From Streptococcus ruminicola (GTDB taxonomy: Bacteria > Bacillota > Bacilli > Lactobacillales > Streptococcaceae): DNA of 64,000 nt. Both the position numbers and the translations under genes were made by a program. Location of the stretch: contig NZ_CP046919.1 in NCBI RefSeq assembly GCF_011387195.1, positions 1,426,001 to 1,490,000 of the forward strand, in the 5' to 3' direction. The notes beneath the pieces are model-generated. The model saw nothing but the letters and a program-made list of their open reading frames with translations. It made no database searches and had not been told where the DNA came from. Of this stretch, positions 9,102 through 17,346 are shown piece by piece (the first letter of the stretch is position 1; every line of letters starts with the position of its first letter).

Positions 9102-9620
9102 ATGGAAATTAGGAAACTAGATGTTAATGATGAAGCGGCTTACCGAGTTTATCAAACAGCTTTGGAAAATGACGATAACCCTTTTATCACGACACGTGAG
9201 ATTGGTGATTTTAAAACCTTTGTGGAAAATAGCAGAGCGCAAGAAACACAAGCTACTAATCCTGATTATTCAACGATGACGACCTATTATGCCTTTGTGA
9301 ATGGAAAAATTGCTGCGCGTATATCTTGTCGATGGCAGTTGGAAAAGGGTAATCTTGCGACGATTGGTGGACATATCGGCTATCAAACCTCACCAGAATT
9401 TAGACGACAAGGTATTATGACAAAACTTCTTAACTTTGCTCTTGAGCAATATGCCAAACGTGGCATCAATCCTGTGCTTATCACAGCGCGTGAGGACAAT
9501 ATTGCCAGTCGTAGAACCATTGAAAAAGCTGGTGGTATTTTGGAAAATATTATTGACCTAGAAGACGGGCATCGTCTAGCGCGTTATTGGATTACCTTGG
9601 ACTTGGAGAATTCAGATTAA
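9102..9620 (+). CDS. GNAT-family N-acetyltransferase
   Basis: The 172 residues form a GNAT fold. The acetyl-CoA loop is visible as FRRQGIMTKLL near residue 106, preceded by the strand IGGHIGYQTSPEF. The layout resembles uncharacterised streptococcal acetyltransferases of the RimL/YjcF type, and the acceptor substrate is unknown. The gene has its own TGTTATAAT promoter at 9070-9078 and a strong GGAGG site. It is followed 21 bases later by the HAD phosphatase, so the two are likely one operon. Confidence 0.8.
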   Translation: MEIRKLDVNDEAAYRVYQTALENDDNPFITTREIGDFKTFVENSRAQETQATNPDYSTMTTYYAFVNGKIAARISCRWQLEKGNLATIGGHIGYQTSPEFRRQGIMTKLLNFALEQYAKRGINPVLITAREDNIASRRTIEKAGGILENIIDLEDGHRLARYWITLDLENSD

Positions 9621-9641
9621 TATTGAAATGAGGAGATAGAA

Positions 9642-10253
9642 GTGACAACTTTGATTTGGGATTTTGACGGAACTTTAGTGGATTCATATGAAGCGATTGG
9701 AGAGGCTTTGAAAGTCACTTATGCGCATTATGACTTGGTTTTTGATGAAGAATGGGTCATGGATTTTATCATTAAAGAATCCGTCAAAGCTTTGCTTTAT
9801 CAGGTCGCAGAGAAGGAAGAGATAGATTTTCCTGAACTATCAGCCTTCTTTAAAAAAGAGCAGGAAGCGCGTGACCACATGATAAAACCAATGCCACATT
9901 TGGCAGAGGTCTTAAAGCAAACTAAGCAGGCTGGCGTTAGCCATTTTGTCTATACTCATAAAGGCATTACGGCTAATGATGTTTTAGAGAGACTTGGGGT
10001 GCGTCAGTATTTCACAGAAGTAGTGACATCAGCCAATGGCTTTGCACGCAAACCTGAGCCAGAAGCTATTGATTACCTGCTTGAAAAATACCATCTTGAT
10101 AAGGCTGAGACTTATTATGTTGGTGACCGTCGCATTGATGTTGAAGCGGCTGAAAATGCTGGTATTAAGTCCATTAATCTTGGACAACCATCATCAAAAA
10201 TCAATCAAAAAATCGCAGATTTGTCTGATATTCCAGTACTTTTAACAGCATAA
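9642..10253 (+). CDS. HAD-superfamily phosphatase (Gph-like)
   Basis: The protein starts with a GTG codon after AGGAG and reads MTTLIWDFDGTLVDSY, where DFDGT (Asp7 and Asp9) is HAD motif I. The later motifs are FVYTHKG (motif II), a lysine in RKPEP (motif III) and YVGDRRIDVEAAENAG (motif IV). A helical cap lies between motifs I and II, typical of phosphoglycolate phosphatase and beta-phosphoglucomutase relatives. At 203 residues it is of usual size. Substrate cannot be read from sequence. It shares an operon with the acetyltransferase upstream. Confidence 0.85.
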   Translation: MTTLIWDFDGTLVDSYEAIGEALKVTYAHYDLVFDEEWVMDFIIKESVKALLYQVAEKEEIDFPELSAFFKKEQEARDHMIKPMPHLAEVLKQTKQAGVSHFVYTHKGITANDVLERLGVRQYFTEVVTSANGFARKPEPEAIDYLLEKYHLDKAETYYVGDRRIDVEAAENAGIKSINLGQPSSKINQKIADLSDIPVLLTA

Positions 10254-10282
10254 AAAACTAGCTATTCACATCGGCTTTATTT

Positions 10283-10300
10283 TGCTATATAATAAGAGTT
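10283..10300 (+). promoter_or_regulatory. Promoter of the O-methyltransferase gene (leaderless layout)
   Basis: TATAAT at 10288-10293 ends seven bases before the ATG at 10301 and no ribosome binding site is present between them. Confidence 0.5.
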
Positions 10301-11002
10301 ATGGTTAAATCATATTCAAAAACAGCAAATCACAATATGCGACGTCCTGTTGTTAAAGAGGGTGTCGTGCGTTATATGCGAACACGTCAAAAGCAAAATG
10401 ATGGTTTTTTAGCGGAATTAGAAGCTTTTGCACATCAAGAAAATATCCCGATTATCCAGCACGAAGTCGTAGCTTATTTCCGTTTCTTGTTGCAAACCTT
10501 GCAACCTAAGAATATCTTGGAAATTGGGACAGCAATTGGTTTTTCAGCGCTTTTGATGGCAGAAAATGCACCAGAAGCTAAGATTACAACACTCGATCGT
10601 AATCCAGAAATGATTGCTTTTGCTAAGGAAAACTTTGCAAAATACGACACTCGCAAGCAAATCACATTAGTTGAAGGTGATGCCGTTGATACTCTTTCGA
10701 CCCTTGAAGGTGAGTATGACTTTGTCTTCATGGATTCAGCAAAATCAAAATACATCGTCTTTTTGCCAGAAGTTTTGAAACACTTGAAAGTTGGAGGCGT
10801 CGTGATTTTTGACGATGTCTTCCAAGGTGGCGACATTGTCAAACCAATCGAAGAAGTGCGTCGCGGACAGCGCACGATTTACCGTGGACTTCAACGACTT
10901 TTCGACGCAACGCTTGATAATCCAAATCTGACAGCAAGCCTTTTACCACTTAGTGACGGACTGCTAATGCTCCGTAAAAATGCTGAAGATGTAGAACTGT
11001 AA
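10301..11002 (+). CDS. Class I SAM-dependent O-methyltransferase
   Basis: The 233 residues have a SAM-binding fold with motif I LEIGTAIGFSALLMAENAP near residue 78, the acidic strand-2 end TLDRNPEMI, and FVFMDSAKSKY, the metal-binding region of the catechol-type O-methyltransferase 3 family. In several Firmicutes a close relative (TrmR) methylates hydroxyuridine at the wobble position of tRNA; that is a plausible but unproven role. The start MVKSYSKTANHNMRRPVVKE matches streptococcal relatives. A -10 box only seven bases upstream and the lack of a ribosome binding site suggest leaderless expression. PrsA follows with its own promoter. Confidence 0.85.
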   Translation: MVKSYSKTANHNMRRPVVKEGVVRYMRTRQKQNDGFLAELEAFAHQENIPIIQHEVVAYFRFLLQTLQPKNILEIGTAIGFSALLMAENAPEAKITTLDRNPEMIAFAKENFAKYDTRKQITLVEGDAVDTLSTLEGEYDFVFMDSAKSKYIVFLPEVLKHLKVGGVVIFDDVFQGGDIVKPIEEVRRGQRTIYRGLQRLFDATLDNPNLTASLLPLSDGLLMLRKNAEDVEL

Positions 11003-11026
11003 AATTAAGCAACATTTAAGTTATTG

Positions 11027-11035
11027 TGGTATACT
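11027..11035 (+). promoter_or_regulatory. Extended -10 promoter of the prsA-like gene
   Basis: TGGTATACT lies 37 bases before the ATG at 11072, and AAGGAG follows at a normal place. Confidence 0.6.
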
Positions 11036-11071
11036 AATGGAGTTAAAGACAAATTAAGGAGTTTAATATCA

Positions 11072-12142
11072 ATGGCTAACAAAGAAAAATCAGGATTTTC
11101 AAAAATGATCCAAAGCAAGGCTTTTAAAGGTGTTTCTATTGCCGTGGCATCAGCTCTTATTGGTGCTGGCGTTACTTACCTTGCTACAAACAACAATTCT
11201 GAAACTAAAGCTCTTGTTACAATGAAAGGTAACACAATTACAGTATCAGACTTCTACAGTGCAGCTAAAAGCACATCATCATCTCAACAAACAATGTTGA
11301 ATTTGATTTTGTCACGTGTCTTTGAAGATCAATATGGTGATAAAGTTTCTGACAAAGACGTTACCAAAGCTTATAACACAACAGCTTCATCATATGGTTC
11401 ATCATTCTCAAGCGCTCTTCAAGCAGCAGGATTGACAACAGATACTTACAAACAACAAATTCGCACATCAATGCTTGTCGAATACGCTGTTAAAGAAGCT
11501 GCTAAAGACAAATTAACAACTAAAAACTACAAAGACGCTTATAAAGACTACAACGCAGACACAACTGCTACAGTTATTGCATTAACTGACGAAGATAAAG
11601 CAAAATCAGTTCACGATCAAGCAACAGCAGAAGGTGCTGATTTTGATAAAATCGCTAAAGAAAACACAACAGCTAAGAAAACTGAATACACATTTGATTC
11701 AGCAGACACTAAATTGCCATCAGATGTTATGGCAGCTGCCTTCAAACAAGACGAAGGTTCAGTATCAGATGTGATTAAAGTGATGAACTCATCAACATAT
11801 TCATACACTTACTACATCGTTAAAACAACTAAGAAAACAGATAAAAATGCTGACTGGAAAACTTACAAAAAACGCTTGAAGAAAATTATTATGGCTAAAT
11901 ACCAAAATGATACAAACTTCCAAAACCAAGTTATCGGTAAAGCACTTGATAAAGCTAATGTGAAAATCAAAGATCGTAGCTTCGCAAGCATTCTTTCACA
12001 ATATGCTACAAGCACATCTTCATCATCTTCAAAAGCTTCATCAAGCTCAAGTGAAGCTTCAAGCCAAGCAAGTTCTTCAGAAGCTAGCTCAACTGAAGAC
12101 TCTTCAACAGCAGAATCAAGTTCTACAGATTCAGCTGAATAA
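11072..12142 (+). CDS. prsA: PrsA-like extracellular foldase lacking a lipobox
   Basis: The 356-residue protein aligns by eye with streptococcal PrsA, the surface peptidyl-prolyl isomerase that folds secreted proteins. TMKGNTITVSDFYSAAK, MLNLILSRVFEDQYGDKVS and the C-terminal NVKIKDRSFASILSQYA are diagnostic, with a parvulin-like domain at about residues 135-240. PrsA is normally a lipoprotein, but no cysteine occurs in the N-terminal hydrophobic segment (GVSIAVASALIGAGVTYLATN), so it should be held by an uncleaved membrane helix instead. The tail of about 45 residues is almost all Ser, Ala and Glu. The start at 11072 is chosen for AAGGAG upstream. It precedes alaS, as in S. pyogenes. Confidence 0.88.
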   Translation: MANKEKSGFSKMIQSKAFKGVSIAVASALIGAGVTYLATNNNSETKALVTMKGNTITVSDFYSAAKSTSSSQQTMLNLILSRVFEDQYGDKVSDKDVTKAYNTTASSYGSSFSSALQAAGLTTDTYKQQIRTSMLVEYAVKEAAKDKLTTKNYKDAYKDYNADTTATVIALTDEDKAKSVHDQATAEGADFDKIAKENTTAKKTEYTFDSADTKLPSDVMAAAFKQDEGSVSDVIKVMNSSTYSYTYYIVKTTKKTDKNADWKTYKKRLKKIIMAKYQNDTNFQNQVIGKALDKANVKIKDRSFASILSQYATSTSSSSSKASSSSSEASSQASSSEASSTEDSSTAESSSTDSAE

Positions 12143-12147
12143 GCTAC

Positions 12148-12176
12148 TTGACCAGACGCTTAAAATACAGTACAAT
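12148..12176 (+). promoter_or_regulatory. alaS promoter
   Basis: TTGACC and TACAAT are 17 bp apart, upstream of the T-box leader. Confidence 0.7.
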
Positions 12177-12179
12177 TAA

Positions 12180-12420
12180 AAAGATTGAGAATCGTTTTTA
12201 AACATTCAGATTCAGAAAAGTGGCGGTTGCTGCGAGCCATGGATGAAGTTAAAAATGTGCTACTCATGTTTTCTAATTGTCAATATTGGTAACTGAGTTA
12301 CCATGGTCAAATGCAAGAAAAAACAATTTAAGAGATAAATGAAGAATGACAGGTTCATTGAAAAGAGGTGGTACCGTGGCTAACGTCACCCTCTATGAGA
12401 TGGACTTGTCGTTTTTTGTA
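12180..12420 (+). promoter_or_regulatory. T-box leader of alaS
   Basis: The region between prsA and alaS holds a T-box riboswitch. The core AGGTGGTACCGTGG at about 12366-12379 is the conserved T-box sequence that pairs with the uncharged tRNA acceptor end. A stem-I region with GCGAGCC lies near 12234. The terminator is visible: GACAGGTTCAT at 12348-12358 pairs over 11 positions with ATGGACTTGTC at 12400-12410, followed by six Ts at 12412. A GCT near 12260 is a candidate alanine specifier codon, but I could not prove its placement. Confidence 0.9.
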
Positions 12421-12499
12421 TCCTTAATGGCATAAAAGATGATTTCAATCTATGGCAAGCGTTGTAACATCGCTTAGTAACAAGAAAAGGAAAGATGAA

Positions 12500-15118
12500 A
12501 TGAAACAATTGACTAGTGCGCAAGTGCGCCAAATGTGGTTAGACTTTTGGAAATCAAAAGGTCACTCTGTTGAACCTTCTGCAAACTTGGTTCCTGTAAA
12601 CGACCCAACTTTGTTGTGGATTAACTCAGGTGTTGCGACACTTAAAAAATACTTTGATGGTTCAGTAATTCCAGAAAACCCACGTATCACTAATGCTCAA
12701 AAAGCTATCCGTACAAACGACATCGAAAATGTTGGTAAAACAGCTCGTCACCACACAATGTTTGAAATGTTGGGTAACTTCTCTGTTGGTGATTACTTCC
12801 GTGATGAAGCAATTACTTGGGGATTTGAATTATTGACAAGTCCAGAATGGTTTGACTTCCCTAAAGACAAACTTTACATGACTTATTACCCTGATGATAA
12901 AGATACTTACAACCGTTGGATTTCACTTGGTGTTGAACCAAGCCACTTGATTCCAATCGAAGATAATTTCTGGGAAATCGGTGCTGGACCTTCAGGACCA
13001 GATACTGAAATCTTCTTTGACCGTGGTGAAGACTTTGACCCAGACCACGTTGGTATCAAACTTCTTGCTGAAGATATCGAAAACGACCGTTATATCGAAA
13101 TCTGGAACATCGTGTTGTCACAATTTAACGCTGACCCAGCTGTCCCACGTTCAGAATACAAAGAATTGCCACACAAAAACATTGATACTGGTGCTGGTTT
13201 GGAACGTTTGGTTGCTGTTATGCAAGGGGCTAAAACAAACTTTGAAACTGACCTCTTCATGCCAATCATTCGTGAAATCGAAAAATTATCTGGTAAAACT
13301 TACGATCCAGATGGCGACAACATGAGCTTTAAAGTCATCGCTGACCACATTCGTTCACTTTCATTTGCAATCGGTGATGGTGCTCTTCCAGGTAACGAAG
13401 GTCGTGGATACGTTCTTCGTCGTTTGCTTCGTCGTGCTGTTATGCATGGTCGTCACCTTGGTATCAATGAAACATTCTTGTACAAATTGGTTCCAACTGT
13501 TGGTAAAATCATGGAATCATACTACCCAGAAGTACTTGAAAAACGTGAATTTATCGAAAAAATCGTTCGTCGTGAAGAAGAAACTTTTGCACGTACAATC
13601 GATGCTGGTTCAAACATGCTTGACCAATTGTTGGCTGATTTGAAAGCTGCAGGTAAAGACACTGTTGAGGGTAAAGATATCTTCAAATTGTATGATACAT
13701 ACGGATTCCCAGTTGAATTGACTGAGGAATTGGCTGAAGATAAAGGATTCAAGATTGACCACGCTGGCTTTGAAGCTGCCATGAAAGAACAACAAGAACG
13801 CGCTCGCGCAAGTGTTGTTAAAGGTGGTTCAATGGGTATGCAAAACGAAACATTGTCAAGCATCACTGAAGAATCAGTCTTTAGCTATGAAGAAGAAGTT
13901 CTTGACTCTACATTGTCAGTAATCATTGCTGATAACGAACGTACTGAAGCTGTTTCAGAAGGTCAAGCTTTACTTGTTTTCGCTAAAACACCATTCTACG
14001 CTGAAATGGGTGGTCAAGTAGCTGACCACGGTGTTATCAAAAACGATAAAGGCGACATCGTTGCTCGTGTGATTGATGTTCAAAAAGCACCAAATGGTCA
14101 AGCTCTTCACACAGTTGATGTTCTAGCAAGCTTGTCAGTTGGTACAACATACACTCTTGAAATCGACAGCAAACGTCGTCACAGTGTTATCAAAAACCAC
14201 ACAGCTACTCACTTGCTTCACGCTGCACTTCACCACGTTATCGGTGAACACGCTACTCAAGCTGGTTCTCTTAACGAAGAAGGATTCTTGCGCTTTGACT
14301 TCACTCACTTTGAAGCAGTAACTGCTGATGAATTGCGTCAAATCGAAGAAGAAGTTAACCAACAAATCTGGAATGCTATCCCAGTTAAGACTGTTGAAAC
14401 TGACATTGATACAGCTAAATCAATGGGTGCTATGGCCTTGTTCGGTGAAAAATACGGTAAAAACGTACGTGTTGTAACAATTGGTGATTACTCAATTGAA
14501 CTTTGTGGCGGTACACACGTTTCAAATACAGCAGAAATCGGAATCTTCAAGATTGTTAAAGAAGAAGGTATCGGTTCAGGAACTCGTCGTATCCTTGCTG
14601 TAACTGGTAAAGAAGCCTTTGAAGCATACCGCCAAGAAGAAGAAGACCTTAAAGCAATCGCTGAAACTCTTAAAGTACCTCAACTTAAAGAAGTTACTAA
14701 GAAAGTTGTAAGCTTGCAAGAACAATTGCACAAATTGCAAAAAGAAAATGCTGAGTTGAAAGAAAAAGCAGCAGCAGCTCAAGCTGGTGACGTCTTCAAA
14801 GATGTTAAAGAAGCAAATGGTCTTCGCTTTATTGCTAGCCAAGTAACTGTTTCTGACGCTGGAGCTCTTCGTACATTTGCTGATAACTGGAAACAAAAAG
14901 ATTACTCTGATGTTCTTGTATTGGCAGCAGCTATTGGCGAAAAAGTAAACGTCCTTGTTGCAAGCAAATCTAAAGATGTTCATGCTGGTAACTTGATTAA
15001 AACTTTGGCACCAATCGTATCAGGTCGTGGTGGTGGTAAACCAGACATGGCTATGGCCGGTGGTTCAGATGCTGCTAAAATCGCTGACCTTCTTGCAGCA
15101 GTAGCAGAAAATCTATAA
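12500..15118 (+). CDS. alaS: Alanyl-tRNA synthetase
   Basis: AlaRS charges tRNA-Ala and edits mischarged serine and glycine. The 872 residues comprise the class II aminoacylation domain ([20 protein letters not shown] near residue 75), the editing domain with zinc ligands (HTATHLLH near 565 and ELCGGTHVS near 670) and the C-Ala domain ending in [14 protein letters not shown]. Start [13 protein letters not shown] at 12500 follows AAAGGAAAG; an in-frame ATG at 12452 lacks a ribosome binding site. Codon bias is very strong. A T-box leader controls it. Confidence 0.97.
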   Translation: MKQLTSAQVRQMWLDFWKSKGHSVEPSANLVPVNDPTLLWINSGVATLKKYFDGSVIPENPRITNAQKAIRTNDIENVGKTARHHTMFEMLGNFSVGDYFRDEAITWGFELLTSPEWFDFPKDKLYMTYYPDDKDTYNRWISLGVEPSHLIPIEDNFWEIGAGPSGPDTEIFFDRGEDFDPDHVGIKLLAEDIENDRYIEIWNIVLSQFNADPAVPRSEYKELPHKNIDTGAGLERLVAVMQGAKTNFETDLFMPIIREIEKLSGKTYDPDGDNMSFKVIADHIRSLSFAIGDGALPGNEGRGYVLRRLLRRAVMHGRHLGINETFLYKLVPTVGKIMESYYPEVLEKREFIEKIVRREEETFARTIDAGSNMLDQLLADLKAAGKDTVEGKDIFKLYDTYGFPVELTEELAEDKGFKIDHAGFEAAMKEQQERARASVVKGGSMGMQNETLSSITEESVFSYEEEVLDSTLSVIIADNERTEAVSEGQALLVFAKTPFYAEMGGQVADHGVIKNDKGDIVARVIDVQKAPNGQALHTVDVLASLSVGTTYTLEIDSKRRHSVIKNHTATHLLHAALHHVIGEHATQAGSLNEEGFLRFDFTHFEAVTADELRQIEEEVNQQIWNAIPVKTVETDIDTAKSMGAMALFGEKYGKNVRVVTIGDYSIELCGGTHVSNTAEIGIFKIVKEEGIGSGTRRILAVTGKEAFEAYRQEEEDLKAIAETLKVPQLKEVTKKVVSLQEQLHKLQKENAELKEKAAAAQAGDVFKDVKEANGLRFIASQVTVSDAGALRTFADNWKQKDYSDVLVLAAAIGEKVNVLVASKSKDVHAGNLIKTLAPIVSGRGGGKPDMAMAGGSDAAKIADLLAAVAENL

Positions 15119-15119
15119 G

Positions 15120-15305
15120 ATGACATCAAAAAATATCTTTCTAAAACTTGCAATTGCCCTAATCAGTGCAACTATAGTCATTCTAACTTGCGTGCTTATT
15201 TTAAATAGCATTCAAGGAAGAGTAAATTGGGTACTTATTGTCATTCTCTTTGCAGAAGCAAGCCTACTCAGTAGTCTGATTAAAACCTTGCAAGAAAGAA
15301 AATAA
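15120..15305 (+). CDS. Small two-helix membrane protein, function unknown
   Basis: I do not recognise this 61-residue protein. It begins one base after the alaS stop and contains two hydrophobic segments, LAIALISATIVILTCVLIL and WVLIVILFAEASLLSSLI, joined by a short polar loop, with a charged C terminus (KTLQERK). The tight spacing means it is translated from the alaS mRNA, probably by coupling, and shares the T-box control. No clear separate ribosome binding site is present. A terminator follows directly. Its small size and lack of motifs keep confidence moderate. Confidence 0.6.
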   Translation: MTSKNIFLKLAIALISATIVILTCVLILNSIQGRVNWVLIVILFAEASLLSSLIKTLQERK

Positions 15306-15309
15306 AATG

Positions 15310-15336
15310 AAAGCTCACCAAACGGTGGGCTTTTTG
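15310..15336 (+). terminator. Terminator after the alaS operon (copy 1 of a duplicated sequence)
   Basis: AGCTCACC and GGTGGGCT flank a four-base loop and a T run follows. Almost the same hairpin and its flanks recur at 16404-16446. Confidence 0.85.
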
Positions 15337-15415
15337 ATATAGTTAAAAAATCTTATGATAAAATGGTAATATCATTTAGGAATTCCAGAGATATTCAGGA
15401 ATAAAAGGGAGATAT

Positions 15416-16396
15416 ATGAGAAAATTACCTTCGCCAGTTTGTGTAACATTTTTGTTCTTACTTTTGTTGATGATAATATTTCCATCAGTACGAGAAACAT
15501 TTATCTTAAGTTATATTAGCATTATGTTGGCTATTTTATTTCATGAATTTGGTCATTTTGCAGTTGGTTATATTAATGGCGTAAAACCACAGCATCTTAT
15601 TGTTGGCTTTATCAAATTTGATTTTGAAAATGGATTTCGTGTGAGATTTAATGATAACTGGATGTATTATGGTGGTATTTATCGCTATAAGGTAGCAAAG
15701 TATCCAGAAAAATCAATGTTAAAGTTACTAGTTGGAGGTCCATTAGTTAGTTTACTTGGTTCATTTGTCTTGTTTTCACAGTTGGAATTTTTGAAAGTAT
15801 TTGGATATTCTAGCCTATTATTATTTATAGCAACGGCAGCTCCAATAAACTTTTCTGGCTTATGCAACGATGGTTTTAAGGCATATAAATTGTTAATGAA
15901 AGATGACTTATTTCTTTTATATCAAAGAGTATCTAATCAATTATTGCAAGATTATAGCGTTACGACTTTTGATGAAGTTCCAAAAGTTTGTAGCACTTTA
16001 GAAAACAAAAATATTCCTGACTATATGATAAATACTTTTTTATTGTATCTGATTTATGCTTGGTTATTGCAAGGAGAAATGTTGCAGATTAGAAATAGTT
16101 ATCAAAGATTGACAGAGATAAAGCTAAGTAATCAGTTTAATCGAAATTATTACTATAGCCTTCTAGTAAGTTTAGAAGCATTAGTGTATAAGAGGGTGTC
16201 TAGTGACTTGTTTGCTAAAATAAACTTGGAGAAATTAGATAAGATTAGCCAAAAACGTCTGCAATATCTATCATGTTTTTATTTAGAAAATAGTGAAGAT
16301 ATAAGTGAGAAAAAAATCGCTTTTCAAGAGGTGTTATCATTATATAGTGAACAAAAATCAGTTTTAGTTCAAGCCGAAAAACAGTTTTTAGTATAA
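15416..16396 (+). CDS. M50-like membrane zinc metalloprotease
   Basis: The 326-residue protein has several membrane segments and a zinc motif HEFGH at residues 43-47 (LAILFHEFGHFAVGYING). A second conserved region, INFSGLCNDGFKAYKLL near residue 142, corresponds to the NPxxDG-type region supplying the third ligand in M50 (site-2) proteases. The C-terminal 160 residues look soluble and mostly helical. M50 enzymes cut within membranes or process peptides, but no substrate or peptide gene is adjacent. The coding sequence is clearly richer in A and T than alaS and uses ATA and AGA codons, and it sits between two near-identical terminators, so recent acquisition is likely. Confidence 0.75.
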   Translation: MRKLPSPVCVTFLFLLLLMIIFPSVRETFILSYISIMLAILFHEFGHFAVGYINGVKPQHLIVGFIKFDFENGFRVRFNDNWMYYGGIYRYKVAKYPEKSMLKLLVGGPLVSLLGSFVLFSQLEFLKVFGYSSLLLFIATAAPINFSGLCNDGFKAYKLLMKDDLFLLYQRVSNQLLQDYSVTTFDEVPKVCSTLENKNIPDYMINTFLLYLIYAWLLQGEMLQIRNSYQRLTEIKLSNQFNRNYYYSLLVSLEALVYKRVSSDLFAKINLEKLDKISQKRLQYLSCFYLENSEDISEKKIAFQEVLSLYSEQKSVLVQAEKQFLV

Positions 16397-16403
16397 AGTA
16401 TTC

Positions 16404-16432
16404 AAAGCTCACCTGATGGTGGGCTTTTTTGG
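16404..16432 (+). terminator. Terminator after the M50 gene (copy 2)
   Basis: AAAGCTCACC and GGTGGGCTTT flank a four-base loop with six Ts. Apart from the loop and three extra bases it equals the terminator at 15310, including the following GATATAGTT. Confidence 0.85.
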
Positions 16433-16493
16433 GGATATAGTTTTTAACTATCAAATCTATTTAAAATAACTATTTTACGAGGAGAAGGCAGAC

Positions 16494-16525
16494 TGCTATA
16501 ATAGTCACTAAGATTTCAGAAAATT
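16494..16525 (+). promoter_or_regulatory. Promoter and CodY-like box before the omega-amidase gene
   Basis: TGCTATAAT at 16494-16502 is an extended -10. AGATTTCAGAAAATT at 16511-16525 matches the CodY consensus AATTTTCWGAAAATT with two mismatches and covers the early transcribed region, where bound CodY would block transcription. Confidence 0.5.
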
Positions 16526-16553
16526 TTCAACAAAAGATAGAATCGAGGAAATC

Positions 16554-17336
16554 ATGAAAGTTTCACTAATTCAGATGGCTATTTACGAAGCTGAGCCGAA
16601 GAAAAACATTGAGAATGTCTTAGCTTGGTTAGAAAAAGCAGCGCTTGATGAGCCTGATGTGATTGTTTTGCCAGAAATGTGGAATACAGGTTATGCTTTG
16701 GAGCAAATAGCAGAGCTTGCTGATGAGAATGGTCAAGAAACCAAAAACTTGCTTGGAAAGTTTGCGAAGGATCACCAGGTTAATCTGGTGGCTGGTTCTG
16801 TGGCAACAAAAAAAGAAACTGGCTTTTTTAATACGACTTATGTTTTTAACCGATCTGGTCAGGTGATTGCTGATTATGATAAAGTTCATCTTTTTGGCTT
16901 GATGGGAGAAGATCGTTTTTTGCAGGCTGGGCATCGTGAAAGTACTTTTGAGCTTGATGGTGTCAAGGCAGCTAGTGTCATTTGCTATGATATCCGTTTT
17001 CCAGAATGGGTGAGAACCTTGATGTCAAGCGGAGCCAAGGTTTTATTTGTCGTAGCTGAATGGCCAGAAGCACGTGTAGAACAGTGGGAGATTTTACTGC
17101 GTGCGCGTGCAGTTGAAAATCAAGCTTTTGTAGTGGCTGTCAACCGTGTTGGTCAAGGAGTGTTGGACGATTTTTCTGGGCATTCATTGGTAATCAACCC
17201 TTTGGGACAGATTATTTTGCAGACGACAGATTATCAAGAAGGTATCTTTACAGTTGATCTTGATTTAGCGGAAGTTGAGAAAATTCGAGGTCATATTCCA
17301 GTCTTTGAAGATCGCAAACCAGAGTTGTATCATTAG
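16554..17336 (+). CDS. Carbon-nitrogen hydrolase, probable omega-amidase
   Basis: The nitrilase-fold triad is visible: Glu41 in VLPEMWNTGY, Lys110 in YDKVHLFG and Cys144 in VICYDIRFPEW. At 260 residues it fits the Nit2/YafV/MtnU branch, which hydrolyses alpha-ketoglutaramate and alpha-ketosuccinamate, the 2-oxo products of glutamine and asparagine transaminases. The very next gene encodes such an aminotransferase, ten bases downstream, so the pair probably converts a 2-oxo acid plus glutamine to an amino acid plus 2-oxoglutarate. In methionine salvage this pair aminates 2-oxo-4-methylthiobutanoate. A CodY-like box precedes it. GAGG before the ATG supports the start. Confidence 0.85.
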   Translation: MKVSLIQMAIYEAEPKKNIENVLAWLEKAALDEPDVIVLPEMWNTGYALEQIAELADENGQETKNLLGKFAKDHQVNLVAGSVATKKETGFFNTTYVFNRSGQVIADYDKVHLFGLMGEDRFLQAGHRESTFELDGVKAASVICYDIRFPEWVRTLMSSGAKVLFVVAEWPEARVEQWEILLRARAVENQAFVVAVNRVGQGVLDDFSGHSLVINPLGQIILQTTDYQEGIFTVDLDLAEVEKIRGHIPVFEDRKPELYH

Positions 17337-17346
17337 GGGGGTTAGG

